Source: Lentzea waywayandensis (GTDB lineage Bacteria > Actinomycetota > Actinomycetes > Mycobacteriales > Pseudonocardiaceae). From it: DNA of 64,000 bases. Each line of letters opens with the position of its first letter. Within the stretch, counting starts at the first letter, position 1. The DNA lies in contig NZ_FOYL01000008.1 of the NCBI RefSeq assembly GCF_900115955.1, forward strand, positions 248,001 through 312,000, in the 5' to 3' direction. This document shows, in pieces, positions 23,450-31,386 of this stretch. The notes under the pieces were generated by a model, which searched no databases, was not told where the DNA came from, and saw nothing but the letters and a program-made list of their open reading frames with translations. Made by a program: the position numbers and the translations under genes.

Positions 23450-25846
23450 ATGGGCGCGAAACCTGGACTGGTCGGGCGGGACCGGGAGACGACGCGGCTG
23501 GCGGAGGCACTCACCGCAGCTTCGGGCGGTGACGGGCACCTCGTGGTGGCCACCGGGGGACTCGGGGCCGGCAAGACGGCACTGCTCACGACCGCGCGGG
23601 AGCTGGCCGCGCGGCACGGGTTCACGGTGCTGGCGGCGCGCGGCAGCTACCTGGAGCGCGACCTGCCGTTCGGACTGGTCAGCCGTCTTTTCGTCTGCGT
23701 GCAGCCGGGGGACGACGTTCAGCACCAGCCGCGCATCGCGGCCGCGCTCGGGCAGTCCGACTCGCTGGCCGAACCAGGCCCGGTGACGTTGCCCGAACTG
23801 CACGTCCTGCACCGTGCGCTCGCCCGGATGGCCGCCGAACGCCCCGTCGCCCTCGTCGTGGACGACGCGCAGTGGGCCGACCAGCCGTCGTTGCAGTGGC
23901 TGAGCACCCTGCCGCACCGCATCGAGCACCTGCCGATCTTCGCGCTGGCCGGGATCGGGGCGGGCGAGGTGTGCGCGGGACCGCAGACCCTGGAGGAACT
24001 GCTCGCCGCGTCGACCAGCGAGATCCGGCTGGACGAGCTGTCGTTCGCCGACTCGCGGGCGTTGGTCGAGAACGAGCTGGGGCCGCAGGACGACGACTTC
24101 GTCGCGCTGTGCCGCGCCGAGGCGGGCGGCAACCCGTTGCTGCTTCTCAACCTCGTGCGCGCGTACACCGACCACGTCGTCGGACTCACCGCACCGGCGT
24201 TGCTGCCGACCGTGAACGTGCGCCTGCGTCGCCTCGCCCCGCACGCGCCGGACGCGTTGCACGCGCTGGCCGTACTGGGCGGCGAGGTGACGCTGCCGCG
24301 CGTCGCCGAGCTGATCGGCATCGAACCGTGCGAGCTGGCCGGGACGATCGCCGCGCTGCACCGGATGGGATTGCTGTCGGCCGACGGCTCCTTGGTGCAT
24401 CCGTTGGTGCGCAACACTTTGCGTGAAGAGCTGACCATCACCGAGCGCCAGGACCTGCACGCTGCCGCTGCCCGGTTGCTGACCGAGACGGGCGCGTCGG
24501 CCGAGGCGGTGGCCGAGCACCTGGTCGAGACCCGGCCGCAGGGCGAGGAGTGGGCGACCGAGGTGCTCGTGTCGGCCGCCCAGCGAGCCCGGACGCGCAA
24601 CCGGGTCGTGGACGCCGTCCGATACCTCAGGCGGGCGATGGACGAGCCGGAGTCCGCCGGTCTGCTGGCCGAACTCGGCGAGGTCGAGTCCTATGTGGAC
24701 GTCCCGGCGGCGGTGGACCACCTGGGAGAGGCCGATCCCGCGCACCCCGCGTTGCCGGGCCTGCTCGCGTTGCTGGGGGAGGAGCCGCAGTTCGAGCCGG
24801 ACGTCGTCGGCGATCCCGACGTCCTGCCGACGACTCCCTCGGAGTTCGAGCCCTACCTGCGGGCAATCGGGTTCGTGAGGATGCGTGGCGAGCTGACGGC
24901 CGCCTACGCGCGTGTGGACCGTGCGCTGACCGTGGCGCGTCGCTGGCAGCACCGGCCGTGTGTTGCGGCGGCCCTCACGGCGCGTTCGGCGTGTCTGCGG
25001 GATCTGGGACGGCTGGCGGGCGCCGAGGCCGATGCCCGCGAGGCGTTGGCGGTGCTGGAGAGCTGCGGCGCGGCTCGGGTGTCGACGCCCGTCTTCGCGG
25101 CGCTGACCGAGCTTTCCTTGGCACTGCTGGAGATGGGCGACGTCGAGATGGCGTCGGCCGTGTTCGAGGTGGTGCCCGGCGAGGTGCCCGACCTGTTCGG
25201 CGCGCCCGCTCTGCTGGCCGCACGGGGACGGGTGCGGATCGCGGCCGAGCGACGCAAGGACGGTGTGCGCGACCTGCTGGACTGCGGCGAACGGTTGCAC
25301 GTGCGTCGTTGCGACAGCACGTCGTGGCGGCTGCCCCTCGGAGGAGACCACCTTCTTGCCGAGGAACGGCTCGCGCGCTCGATCGGCGCGGTGCTGCCGT
25401 TGGCGGCGTCGTTGCGAGCGCAGGGCGTGCTTCTCGGCGTGGAAGGCATTGCGTTGCTTCAGGAATCGGTCGACCTGCTGGCCTCGTCCGGCGCTCTTCT
25501 GGAACGGGCGCGCAGCCACTTCGCGCTGGGCCGCGCGCTGCACCTGGCCGGACGGGTCAAGCCGGCCCGCGCCGAGCTGCGCGTGGCCGTGGACCTGGCC
25601 GACGACTGCGGGGTCGAGGAACTGGCCGAGGAGATCCGGCAGGAGCTCGCCGCCGGGCCCGCGGGGTTGACGGAGTCCGAACGACGGGTCGCCGCGCTGG
25701 CCGCCGAGGGCAAGATGAACCGCGAGATCGCGGCTGTGTTGTTCGTGCAGCTGCGGACCGTCGAGATCCACCTGACGAAGGTTTATCGCAAGCTCGGCAT
25801 TGACGGTCGTGATCAGCTCGCACCCGCATTGCGCCTCGCCGGTTAA
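23450..25846 (+). CDS. LAL-type transcriptional regulator (AAA ATPase + LuxR HTH)
   Basis: A 798-residue large ATP-binding LuxR regulator. N-terminal LVGRDRETTRLAEAL and Walker A ATGGLGAGKTALL (about 33-45), Walker B PVALVVDDAQWADQPSLQWL, and LVHPLVRNTLREELT mark the MalT-like STAND ATPase. A long helical TPR-like middle follows. The C-terminal LuxR helix-turn-helix is LTESERRVAALAAEGKMNREIAAVLFVQLRTVEIHLTKVYRKLGI. Such regulators often activate secondary metabolism or carbon use. No obvious target adjoins; it lies 53 bases after azlD and is convergent with the Lrp gene, their stops overlapping in TTAA. Confidence 0.93.
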   Translation: MGAKPGLVGRDRETTRLAEALTAASGGDGHLVVATGGLGAGKTALLTTARELAARHGFTVLAARGSYLERDLPFGLVSRLFVCVQPGDDVQHQPRIAAALGQSDSLAEPGPVTLPELHVLHRALARMAAERPVALVVDDAQWADQPSLQWLSTLPHRIEHLPIFALAGIGAGEVCAGPQTLEELLAASTSEIRLDELSFADSRALVENELGPQDDDFVALCRAEAGGNPLLLLNLVRAYTDHVVGLTAPALLPTVNVRLRRLAPHAPDALHALAVLGGEVTLPRVAELIGIEPCELAGTIAALHRMGLLSADGSLVHPLVRNTLREELTITERQDLHAAAARLLTETGASAEAVAEHLVETRPQGEEWATEVLVSAAQRARTRNRVVDAVRYLRRAMDEPESAGLLAELGEVESYVDVPAAVDHLGEADPAHPALPGLLALLGEEPQFEPDVVGDPDVLPTTPSEFEPYLRAIGFVRMRGELTAAYARVDRALTVARRWQHRPCVAAALTARSACLRDLGRLAGAEADAREALAVLESCGAARVSTPVFAALTELSLALLEMGDVEMASAVFEVVPGEVPDLFGAPALLAARGRVRIAAERRKDGVRDLLDCGERLHVRRCDSTSWRLPLGGDHLLAEERLARSIGAVLPLAASLRAQGVLLGVEGIALLQESVDLLASSGALLERARSHFALGRALHLAGRVKPARAELRVAVDLADDCGVEELAEEIRQELAAGPAGLTESERRVAALAAEGKMNREIAAVLFVQLRTVEIHLTKVYRKLGIDGRDQLAPALRLAG

Positions 25847-26283
25847 TGCTTCCTGACGTGCGAGAAAAGCAGGTTTGTATGAACCTCTGTCACCTCTCGC
25901 CGGCTGGTGAACTTGTCGAGCACGAGCCGTTGGAGATGGCCGACGTCTGATACCGCGACATGCACCAGGAAATCTTCTGGACCTGTCACGTGGGAGAGCG
26001 CGAGCGTTTCGGGAAGCGACAACACGTAAGCCATGAACGGGTCGACGATCTCCTTGGTGTGCGGGCGGATCTTCACCGCGAGCATCGCCTGGACGTGCTG
26101 CCCGACGGCGCCCGGATCGATCTCGGCGTGGTAGCCGGTGATCACTCCGCGTTCTCTGAGGGCCCGGTGCCGGACCACCGCCGTGGACTGCGCGACGTTG
26201 ACGCGTTCGGCCAGGTCCTTGTTCTGCAGCCGCGCGTCCTTCCGCAGCTCCCGCACGATGGCCTCGTCGATCGAATCCAGCAC
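25843..26283 (-). CDS. Lrp/AsnC-family regulator
   Basis: A 146-residue regulator. The N-terminal AsnC helix-turn-helix is LDSIDEAIVRELRKDARLQNKDLAERVNVAQSTAVVRHRALRERGVITGYHAEID, and the C-terminal RAM ligand domain contains VQAMLAVKIRPH and VTGPEDFLVHVAVSDVGHLQRLVLDKF. GTG 26283 is preceded by GGAGA at a good distance, so the longer in-frame extension is rejected. It diverges from a PLP sulfur-amino-acid lyase. This mirrors the known mdeR-mdeA arrangement in pseudomonads, so methionine- or cysteine-responsive control of the lyase is likely. Confidence 0.92.
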   Translation of the reverse strand: MLDSIDEAIVRELRKDARLQNKDLAERVNVAQSTAVVRHRALRERGVITGYHAEIDPGAVGQHVQAMLAVKIRPHTKEIVDPFMAYVLSLPETLALSHVTGPEDFLVHVAVSDVGHLQRLVLDKFTSRREVTEVHTNLLFSHVRKH

Positions 26284-26357
26284 GGCTGTTCTCCGTTCCA
26301 CCGAATCGCCTGCGGTCTTGTATCCATCCCGCCGAGGAAGTCTCCACCATTCGGGCC

Positions 26358-27545
26358 ATGACGCGCATCGAGACCATCGCAGTGCACGGCGGCCGCGACG
26401 ACCTCGCGGAGCTCGGCGTGCACGCACCTCCCATCGACCTGTCCACCACCTACCCCGTGCCTGACCAGGCACTTGGCGGGGAAGCGCTGGGTGAATGGGC
26501 CACCGGCGCCGCGCGGGCAGGCTCGCCCGTCTACGCGCGGCTGCACAACCCGACGGTGGCCCGTTTCGAACAGGCGCTCGCGGCTCTCGAGCACACCGAG
26601 ACGTCCGTGGCGTTCGGAAGCGGCATGGCAGCGGTGACCGCCGTCGTCCAGGCCGCCTGCGTGATGGCGGGAAAACCGCACGTCGTAGCCGTGCGGCCGT
26701 TGTACGGCGGCACCGACCACCTGCTGTCGTCCGGTCTCCTGGGCGTCACGACCACGTACGTCGAAGCGGGCCTGGTGTCCTCCGCGATCCGGCCGGACAC
26801 CGGGCTGATCGTGGTCGAGACCCCGGCCAACCCCAACCTGGACCTGGTCGACATCGAGCACGTCGTGCGCCAGTCGGGCGGCGTACCGGTGATGGTCGAC
26901 AACACCTTCGCGACCCCGATCCTGCAGAACCCGGCGCTGCACGGAGCCTCGTACGTGCTGCACTCCGGCACCAAGTACCTGGGCGGACACGGGGACGTGC
27001 TCGGCGGCGTCGTGGCCTGCTCGGAGGCTCTCGCGGCGGCGTTGCGGCAGGTCAGGATCATCACGGGCGCGGTTCTGCACCCGCTGGGCGGCTACCTGCT
27101 GCACCGCGGGCTGGCCACGCTGCCGTTGCGCGTCGAGGCGGCGTCCCGTTCGGCCGCGGTGCTGGCCTCGCGGTTGGCCTCACATGACGCCGTGGAGTTC
27201 GTGCGCTACCCGTCCACGTCACGGCAGATGCGCGGGACCGGCGCCATGATCGCGTTCGGCGTGCACGGCGACCCTGTTGAAGTCGTGCGTCGGTTGAGGC
27301 TCATCACGCCGGCCGTGTCGCTGGGTTCGGTGGACACCCTTATCGAGCACCCCTCGGCTTTGACCCATCGCCTGGTACCCGGCGAAGAACTGCGGGCATC
27401 TGGCGTTCCGGACAATTTGCTGCGCATTTCCGTCGGACTCGAGCACGTCGAGGACATTTGGGATGACCTGAACGCGGCGTTGTGTGATGTCGCTTACGTT
27501 AAGTCTTCCCCAGGTGATTACTTGGTGATGACTGCCACTCGCTAG
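26358..27545 (+). CDS. Cys/Met metabolism PLP lyase (methionine gamma-lyase or cystathionine gamma-synthase/lyase)
   Basis: A 395-residue trans-sulfuration-family enzyme. Visible are GSPVYARLHNPTVARFE with the Tyr-x-Arg phosphate contact of the neighbouring subunit, SGMAAVTAVVQA, RPLYGGTDHLL, VETPANPNLDLVDI, VDNTFATPILQNP, and the PLP lysine in HSGTKYLGGHGDVLGG. The C-terminus carries SLGSVDTLIEHPSALTH and LLRISVGLEHVEDI. These motifs are shared by methionine gamma-lyase, cystathionine gamma-synthase and -lyase; I cannot separate them with certainty. The divergent Lrp regulator and downstream amino-acid permease favour a catabolic lyase. Confidence 0.9.
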   Translation: MTRIETIAVHGGRDDLAELGVHAPPIDLSTTYPVPDQALGGEALGEWATGAARAGSPVYARLHNPTVARFEQALAALEHTETSVAFGSGMAAVTAVVQAACVMAGKPHVVAVRPLYGGTDHLLSSGLLGVTTTYVEAGLVSSAIRPDTGLIVVETPANPNLDLVDIEHVVRQSGGVPVMVDNTFATPILQNPALHGASYVLHSGTKYLGGHGDVLGGVVACSEALAAALRQVRIITGAVLHPLGGYLLHRGLATLPLRVEAASRSAAVLASRLASHDAVEFVRYPSTSRQMRGTGAMIAFGVHGDPVEVVRRLRLITPAVSLGSVDTLIEHPSALTHRLVPGEELRASGVPDNLLRISVGLEHVEDIWDDLNAALCDVAYVKSSPGDYLVMTATR

Positions 27546-27549
27546 GGTT

Positions 27550-27570
27550 CCCCGAATCAGCGCGTCGGGG
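27550..27570 (+). terminator. Weak hairpin after the PLP lyase
   Basis: CCCCGA (27550-27555) pairs with TCGGGG (27565-27570) around a 9-base loop, four bases after the lyase stop. The stem is short and lacks a T-run, so termination here may be partial. Confidence 0.4.
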
Positions 27571-27574
27571 CGCG

Positions 27575-27618
27575 GGAGGTTCCGACGCGAGCATTTTTCC
27601 GTTTCGGAAGGAACCTCC
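27575..27618 (+). promoter_or_regulatory. Inverted repeat overlapping the permease ribosome site
   Basis: GGAGGTTCC (27575-27583) can pair with GGAACCTCC (27610-27618). The right arm covers part of the GGAAGGAACC ribosome-site region directly before GTG 27621. In RNA this could mask translation initiation; in DNA it could be an operator. Neither has been shown. Confidence 0.45.
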
Positions 27619-27620
27619 TA

Positions 27621-29024
27621 GTGAGTTCTGTGGAAACTGATGCGGACGGCTACACCAAGGCGCTGAGCAAGCGTCAGGTGCAGATGATCGCAATCGGTGG
27701 CGCGATCGGCGTCGGCCTTTTCCTGGGTGCGGGCGGGCGCCTCGCCACAGCGGGGCCGTCGCTGATCCTCGCGTACGCGGTGTGCGGCCTCGCTGCCTTC
27801 TTCGTCATGCGCGCGCTGGGCGAACTCGTCCTCCATCGCCCCGTGTCCGGCAGCTTCGTCGAGTACGCCCGCGAGTTCATCGGCCCGTGGGCCGGCTTCA
27901 CATCGGGCTGGCTGTACTGGCTGAACTGGGCGATGACCGGCATCGCCGAGATCACCGCCGTCGCGATCTACATGCACAAGTGGTTTCCGGACATGCCGCA
28001 GTGGATCACCGCGCTGGTGGCTCTCGTCGTGCTGATCGCGATCAACATGTTGTCCGTCAAGCTCTTCGGTGAGCTGGAGTTCTGGTTCAGCGTCATCAAG
28101 GTGACCGCGATCGTCGTCTTCCTGGTGGTCGGCGCGGGCCTGGTCATCGGCAACGCGGACATCGGCGGCACCACGGCGTCGGTCTCGAACACCCTCGGCC
28201 ACGGCGGACTCTTCCCGGCGGGCTTCGGCATCGCGCTGATGACGTTGCAGGCCGTCATCTTCGCCTACTCGGCGATCGAGCTCGTCGGCATCGCCGCGGG
28301 CGAGACCAAGGACCCCGAGAAGATCATGCCGCGCGCGATCAACGGCGTGGTGTACCGGATCGCGATCTTCTACGTCGGTTCGGTGCTGCTGCTGACGATG
28401 TTGCTGCCGTGGGACCACTACACCGGAACCGAGTCGCCGTTCGTCACGGTGTTCTCGGCGCTGGGCATCCCGGCCGTCGGCGACGTCATGAACGCCGTGG
28501 TGCTGACCGCGGCACTGTCCTCCTGCAACTCCGGTCTCTACTCGACCGGCCGCATCCTGAGGTCGTTGGCGCAGAAGGGTGAAGCTCCGGCCATCACCGG
28601 CAAGATGAACTCCCGGCACGTGCCTTACGGCGGCATCCTCTTCACCGGTGTCGCGTACCTGGCCGGCGTGGTGCTCAACTACATCGTTCCCAAGGACGCC
28701 TTCGACATCGCGATCGCCATCGCGTCCCTGGGCGTCGTGTCCACGTGGGCCACGCTGATCATCTGCCAGATGAAGCTGCGGCAGAAGGCGTTGAAGGGCG
28801 AGATCGAGCGCCCGTCGTACCGGATGCCCGGTGCGCCGTACACGTCGTGGCTCACGCTCGCGTTCCTCGCGCTGGTGGTCGGGCAGATGGCCTTCTCCGA
28901 CGGTCACGCGGAGAGGATCGCGTTCTGGTCGATCCCGGTCCTGGCACTGGTCTTGTTCCTCGGATGGCGCTTCGTGAAGTCGCGTCAGCCGGTGGAGCAG
29001 CGGGATCTCGTCACCGTCGACTGA
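27621..29024 (+). CDS. Amino-acid permease (APC superfamily, AAT family)
   Basis: A 467-residue transporter with about twelve membrane helices. The AAT signature IAIGGAIGVGLFLGAGGRL, the consensus helix 2 with GPSLILAYAVCGLAAFFVMRALGEL, and SFVEYAREFIGPWAGFTSGWLYWLNW are clear; ALSSCNSGLYSTGRILRSLA lies in helix 8. Family members import proline, GABA, asparagine, lysine or aromatic amino acids with protons. GTG 27621 follows a purine-rich site. Position after the sulfur-amino-acid lyase suggests uptake of a related amino acid, but specificity cannot be read. Confidence 0.93.
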   Translation: MSSVETDADGYTKALSKRQVQMIAIGGAIGVGLFLGAGGRLATAGPSLILAYAVCGLAAFFVMRALGELVLHRPVSGSFVEYAREFIGPWAGFTSGWLYWLNWAMTGIAEITAVAIYMHKWFPDMPQWITALVALVVLIAINMLSVKLFGELEFWFSVIKVTAIVVFLVVGAGLVIGNADIGGTTASVSNTLGHGGLFPAGFGIALMTLQAVIFAYSAIELVGIAAGETKDPEKIMPRAINGVVYRIAIFYVGSVLLLTMLLPWDHYTGTESPFVTVFSALGIPAVGDVMNAVVLTAALSSCNSGLYSTGRILRSLAQKGEAPAITGKMNSRHVPYGGILFTGVAYLAGVVLNYIVPKDAFDIAIAIASLGVVSTWATLIICQMKLRQKALKGEIERPSYRMPGAPYTSWLTLAFLALVVGQMAFSDGHAERIAFWSIPVLALVLFLGWRFVKSRQPVEQRDLVTVD

Positions 29025-29065
29025 TCGCACTGACCGGAAGGGTCTCCTCGACTACCGTTGCGGCG

Positions 29066-29893
29066 GTGGACGAGGAGACCCTTTCCTGGTTGCTGGACTC
29101 GGATCCGGCGATCCGGTGGCAGGTGCTGCGCGATCTCTGCGACGCGCCCGCCGCCGAGTGGGAGGCCGAACGGGCCCGGATCGAGCACGAGGGCTGGGGC
29201 GCGCGGATCCTGGATCACCGCGACGGCGTCCGATGGACCCCCAGGCTGTACGGCGAGAAGTGGATCTCCACCACCTACTCGCTGCTGGAGCTGCGGCAGT
29301 ACGGATTGCCCGGCGACGTCGTTCGTGACTCCTGTGCGCTGTTCCTGAGCGATGACGTCTGGCGCACGGACATGTGCATCGCGGGGTTCGCGTTGACGTT
29401 GCTGCGCTGGGCCTCGCTGCCGCACGACGAGGTGCTGGAGTTCGTCCTGGCCGGTCAGCTCGCTGACGGCGGCTGGAACTGCAGGCCCTCCCGGCACAGC
29501 TCGTTCCACACGACGATCAACGTGCTGGAAGGCATGCCCGCCGGAGACGCGGCTGCGCGCGCTCGCGAGTTCCTGCTGGTGCATCGGTTGTACCGCTCGC
29601 ACCGCACGGGCGAGGTGGTGAAGCGTGAGTTCCTGCGTCCTGTGTTTCCGCCGCGCTGGCGTTATGACGTGTTGCGCGCGCTGGACCACTTCTGGTCGGT
29701 CGGCGAGCTTGAGGACGAACGTCTCGGGGACGCGCTGACCGTGCTGCGGTCGAAGCAGTGGAAGGTGACAGCCCCGTACCCCGGCAAGGTCTGGTTCGAG
29801 CTGGAACCGCGCGGCGAGCCGTCACGGTGGAACACGCTGCGCGCACTGCGGGTGCTCAGGGGATCGCCCGGACGCGATCGCCCTCGTGCGTGA
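29066..29893 (+). CDS. Prenyltransferase/squalene-cyclase-like alpha-toroid protein
   Basis: A 275-residue protein with weak repeats of the alpha/alpha toroid: WLLDSDPAIRWQVLRDL, TTYSLLELRQYGLP, FVLAGQLADGGWNCRPSRHSSFHTTINVLEGM (a QW-like GGWNC motif), and WRYDVLRALDHFW. Such stand-alone proteins are common and uncharacterised in actinobacteria; the acidic DxDD of true cyclases is absent, so catalysis is doubtful. The first in-frame start after the permease is GTG 29066, seven bases after a TACCGT box, consistent with a leaderless message. It precedes pdxT but has its own promoter-like box. Confidence 0.72.
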   Translation: MDEETLSWLLDSDPAIRWQVLRDLCDAPAAEWEAERARIEHEGWGARILDHRDGVRWTPRLYGEKWISTTYSLLELRQYGLPGDVVRDSCALFLSDDVWRTDMCIAGFALTLLRWASLPHDEVLEFVLAGQLADGGWNCRPSRHSSFHTTINVLEGMPAGDAAARAREFLLVHRLYRSHRTGEVVKREFLRPVFPPRWRYDVLRALDHFWSVGELEDERLGDALTVLRSKQWKVTAPYPGKVWFELEPRGEPSRWNTLRALRVLRGSPGRDRPRA

Positions 29894-29947
29894 GGTGTCG
29901 AAGGGTGCTGCCCAGCGGGCCTGAGCGGCTCGAATATGCTGGTGAGC

Positions 29948-30580
29948 ATGGTTGTCGCTGCCCCTCCCGTCATTGGCGTGCTCGCTCTTCAGGGCGATGT
30001 CCAGGAACACCTCGTGTCGCTCGCGAAGTGTGATGTCACCGCACGGCCGATCCGCAGGCCCGAGGAACTGGAGGAGCTGGACGGCATCGTCATCCCCGGC
30101 GGCGAGTCGACGACCATCAGCAAGCTCCTGGTCAACTTCGAGCTGCTCGAACCCCTCAAGGCCAAGATCAAGGCCGGGTTCCCCGCCTACGGGTCGTGCG
30201 CGGGCATGATCCTGCTGGCCGAGACGGTGCTGGACGGCCGTGAGGACCAGGAACAGCTCGGTGGCCTGGCGGTCACGGTGCGCCGGAACGCGTTCGGGCG
30301 GCAGATCGACTCGTTCGAGACCGACCTCGATCTGGCCGGCGAGAGTGTGCACGCGGTGTTCATCCGTGCGCCGTGGGTGGAGGCGGTTAGCGAGGGGGTC
30401 GAGGTTCTCGCTACGGTGCCCGTTACGGCTGAAGCGGGTGATGCCGCCGGTAGGATCGTCGCGGTCAGGCAGGGCAACGTGCTGGCCACGGCGTTTCATC
30501 CGGAGCTCACGGGGGATGAGCGCGTCCATCGCCTGTTCGTGGACATGGTTCGTGGTTTGACTGGTTCGGAGGAGAAATGA
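29948..30580 (+). CDS. pdxT: Pyridoxal 5'-phosphate synthase, PdxT glutaminase subunit
   Basis: A 210-residue class I glutamine amidotransferase supplying ammonia to PdxS. Visible: IGVLALQGDVQEHL, IPGGESTTISKLL, the nucleophile Cys in AYGSCAGMILLA, AFGRQIDSFET, IRAPWVE, and the His-Glu pair in TAFHPELTGD. ATG 29948 is seven bases from a TATGCT box (leaderless pattern); ATG 29936 would fall inside that box. The stop overlaps the yebC start (ATGA). pdxS is 13 kb upstream, separated by the helR, azl and lyase genes. Confidence 0.95.
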   Translation: MVVAAPPVIGVLALQGDVQEHLVSLAKCDVTARPIRRPEELEELDGIVIPGGESTTISKLLVNFELLEPLKAKIKAGFPAYGSCAGMILLAETVLDGREDQEQLGGLAVTVRRNAFGRQIDSFETDLDLAGESVHAVFIRAPWVEAVSEGVEVLATVPVTAEAGDAAGRIVAVRQGNVLATAFHPELTGDERVHRLFVDMVRGLTGSEEK

Positions 30581-31326
30581 GCGGCCACTCCAAGTGGGCG
30601 ACCACCAAGCACAAGAAGGCCGCCATTGACGCCAAGCGCGGCAAGCTCTTCGCGCGGCTGATCAAGAACATCGAGGTGGCGGCCCGCACCGGTGGTGGGG
30701 ACCCGGACGGCAACCCGACGCTGTTCGACGCCATCCAGAAGGCCCGGAAGAACTCGGTGCCGCTGGACAACATCGAACGCGCCCGCAAGCGCGGTGGTGG
30801 TGAAGAGGCCGGCGGTGCCGACTGGCAGACCATCATGTACGAGGGCTACGGGCCCAACGGTGTCGCGGTGCTCATCGAGTGCCTCACGGACAACCGCAAC
30901 CGCGCCGCCACTGAGGTCCGCACGGCGATGACGCGCAACGGTGGTTCGATGGCCGACCCCGGTTCGGTGTCGTACATGTTCAGCCGCAAGGGTGTCGTGA
31001 TCGTGCCGAAGGCGGAGACGTCCGAGGACGACGTGATGCTGGCGGTGCTGGAGGCCGGTGCCGAGGAGGTCAACGACCTGGGCGAGGCCTTCGAGGTCGT
31101 GTCCGAGGCCGGCGACCTGATCCCGGTCCGCAAGGCGCTCCAGGAGGCGGGCATCGACTACGAGTCCGCCGAGTCGAGCTTCCTGCCGTCGGTGTCGGTG
31201 CAGCTGGAGGCCGAGGGCGCGAAGAAGATCTTCAAGCTCATCGACGCGCTGGAGGACTGCGACGACGTGCAGAACGTCTTCGCGAACTTCGACGTGTCGG
31301 ACGAGGTCATGGCCGAGGTCGGCTGA
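30577..31326 (+). CDS. yebC: YebC/PmpR-family DNA-binding or translation-associated protein
   Basis: A 249-residue conserved protein: SGHSKWATTKHKKAAIDAKRGKLFARLIKNIEVAAR at the N-terminus and NVIYEGYGPNG-like TIMYEGYGPNGVAVLIECLTDNRNR identify the family. YebC proteins were annotated as transcriptional regulators; recent work links some to ribosome rescue at poly-proline. In most actinobacteria this gene is followed by ruvC-ruvA-ruvB. Here it is followed by a terminator and the STAND cluster instead. ATG overlaps the pdxT stop. Confidence 0.96.
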   Translation: MSGHSKWATTKHKKAAIDAKRGKLFARLIKNIEVAARTGGGDPDGNPTLFDAIQKARKNSVPLDNIERARKRGGGEEAGGADWQTIMYEGYGPNGVAVLIECLTDNRNRAATEVRTAMTRNGGSMADPGSVSYMFSRKGVVIVPKAETSEDDVMLAVLEAGAEEVNDLGEAFEVVSEAGDLIPVRKALQEAGIDYESAESSFLPSVSVQLEAEGAKKIFKLIDALEDCDDVQNVFANFDVSDEVMAEVG

Positions 31327-31345
31327 CGACGTCCCACTTTCGGCG

Positions 31346-31380
31346 GAACGCCGGCCACGCGATGCGCGTGGCCGGCGTTC
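31346..31380. terminator. Bidirectional terminator after yebC
   Basis: Perfect 16-base stem (GAACGCCGGCCACGCG at 31346-31361 with 31365-31380) and a 3-base loop. It lies between the convergent yebC and STAND-TPR genes and probably serves both. Confidence 0.88.
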
Positions 31381-31386
31381 TCGCGT

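Noticed and set aside
27618..29030. 470-codon minus-strand frame opposite the amino-acid permease
   Set aside because: Compositionally biased shadow of the permease; no domain, no ribosome site.
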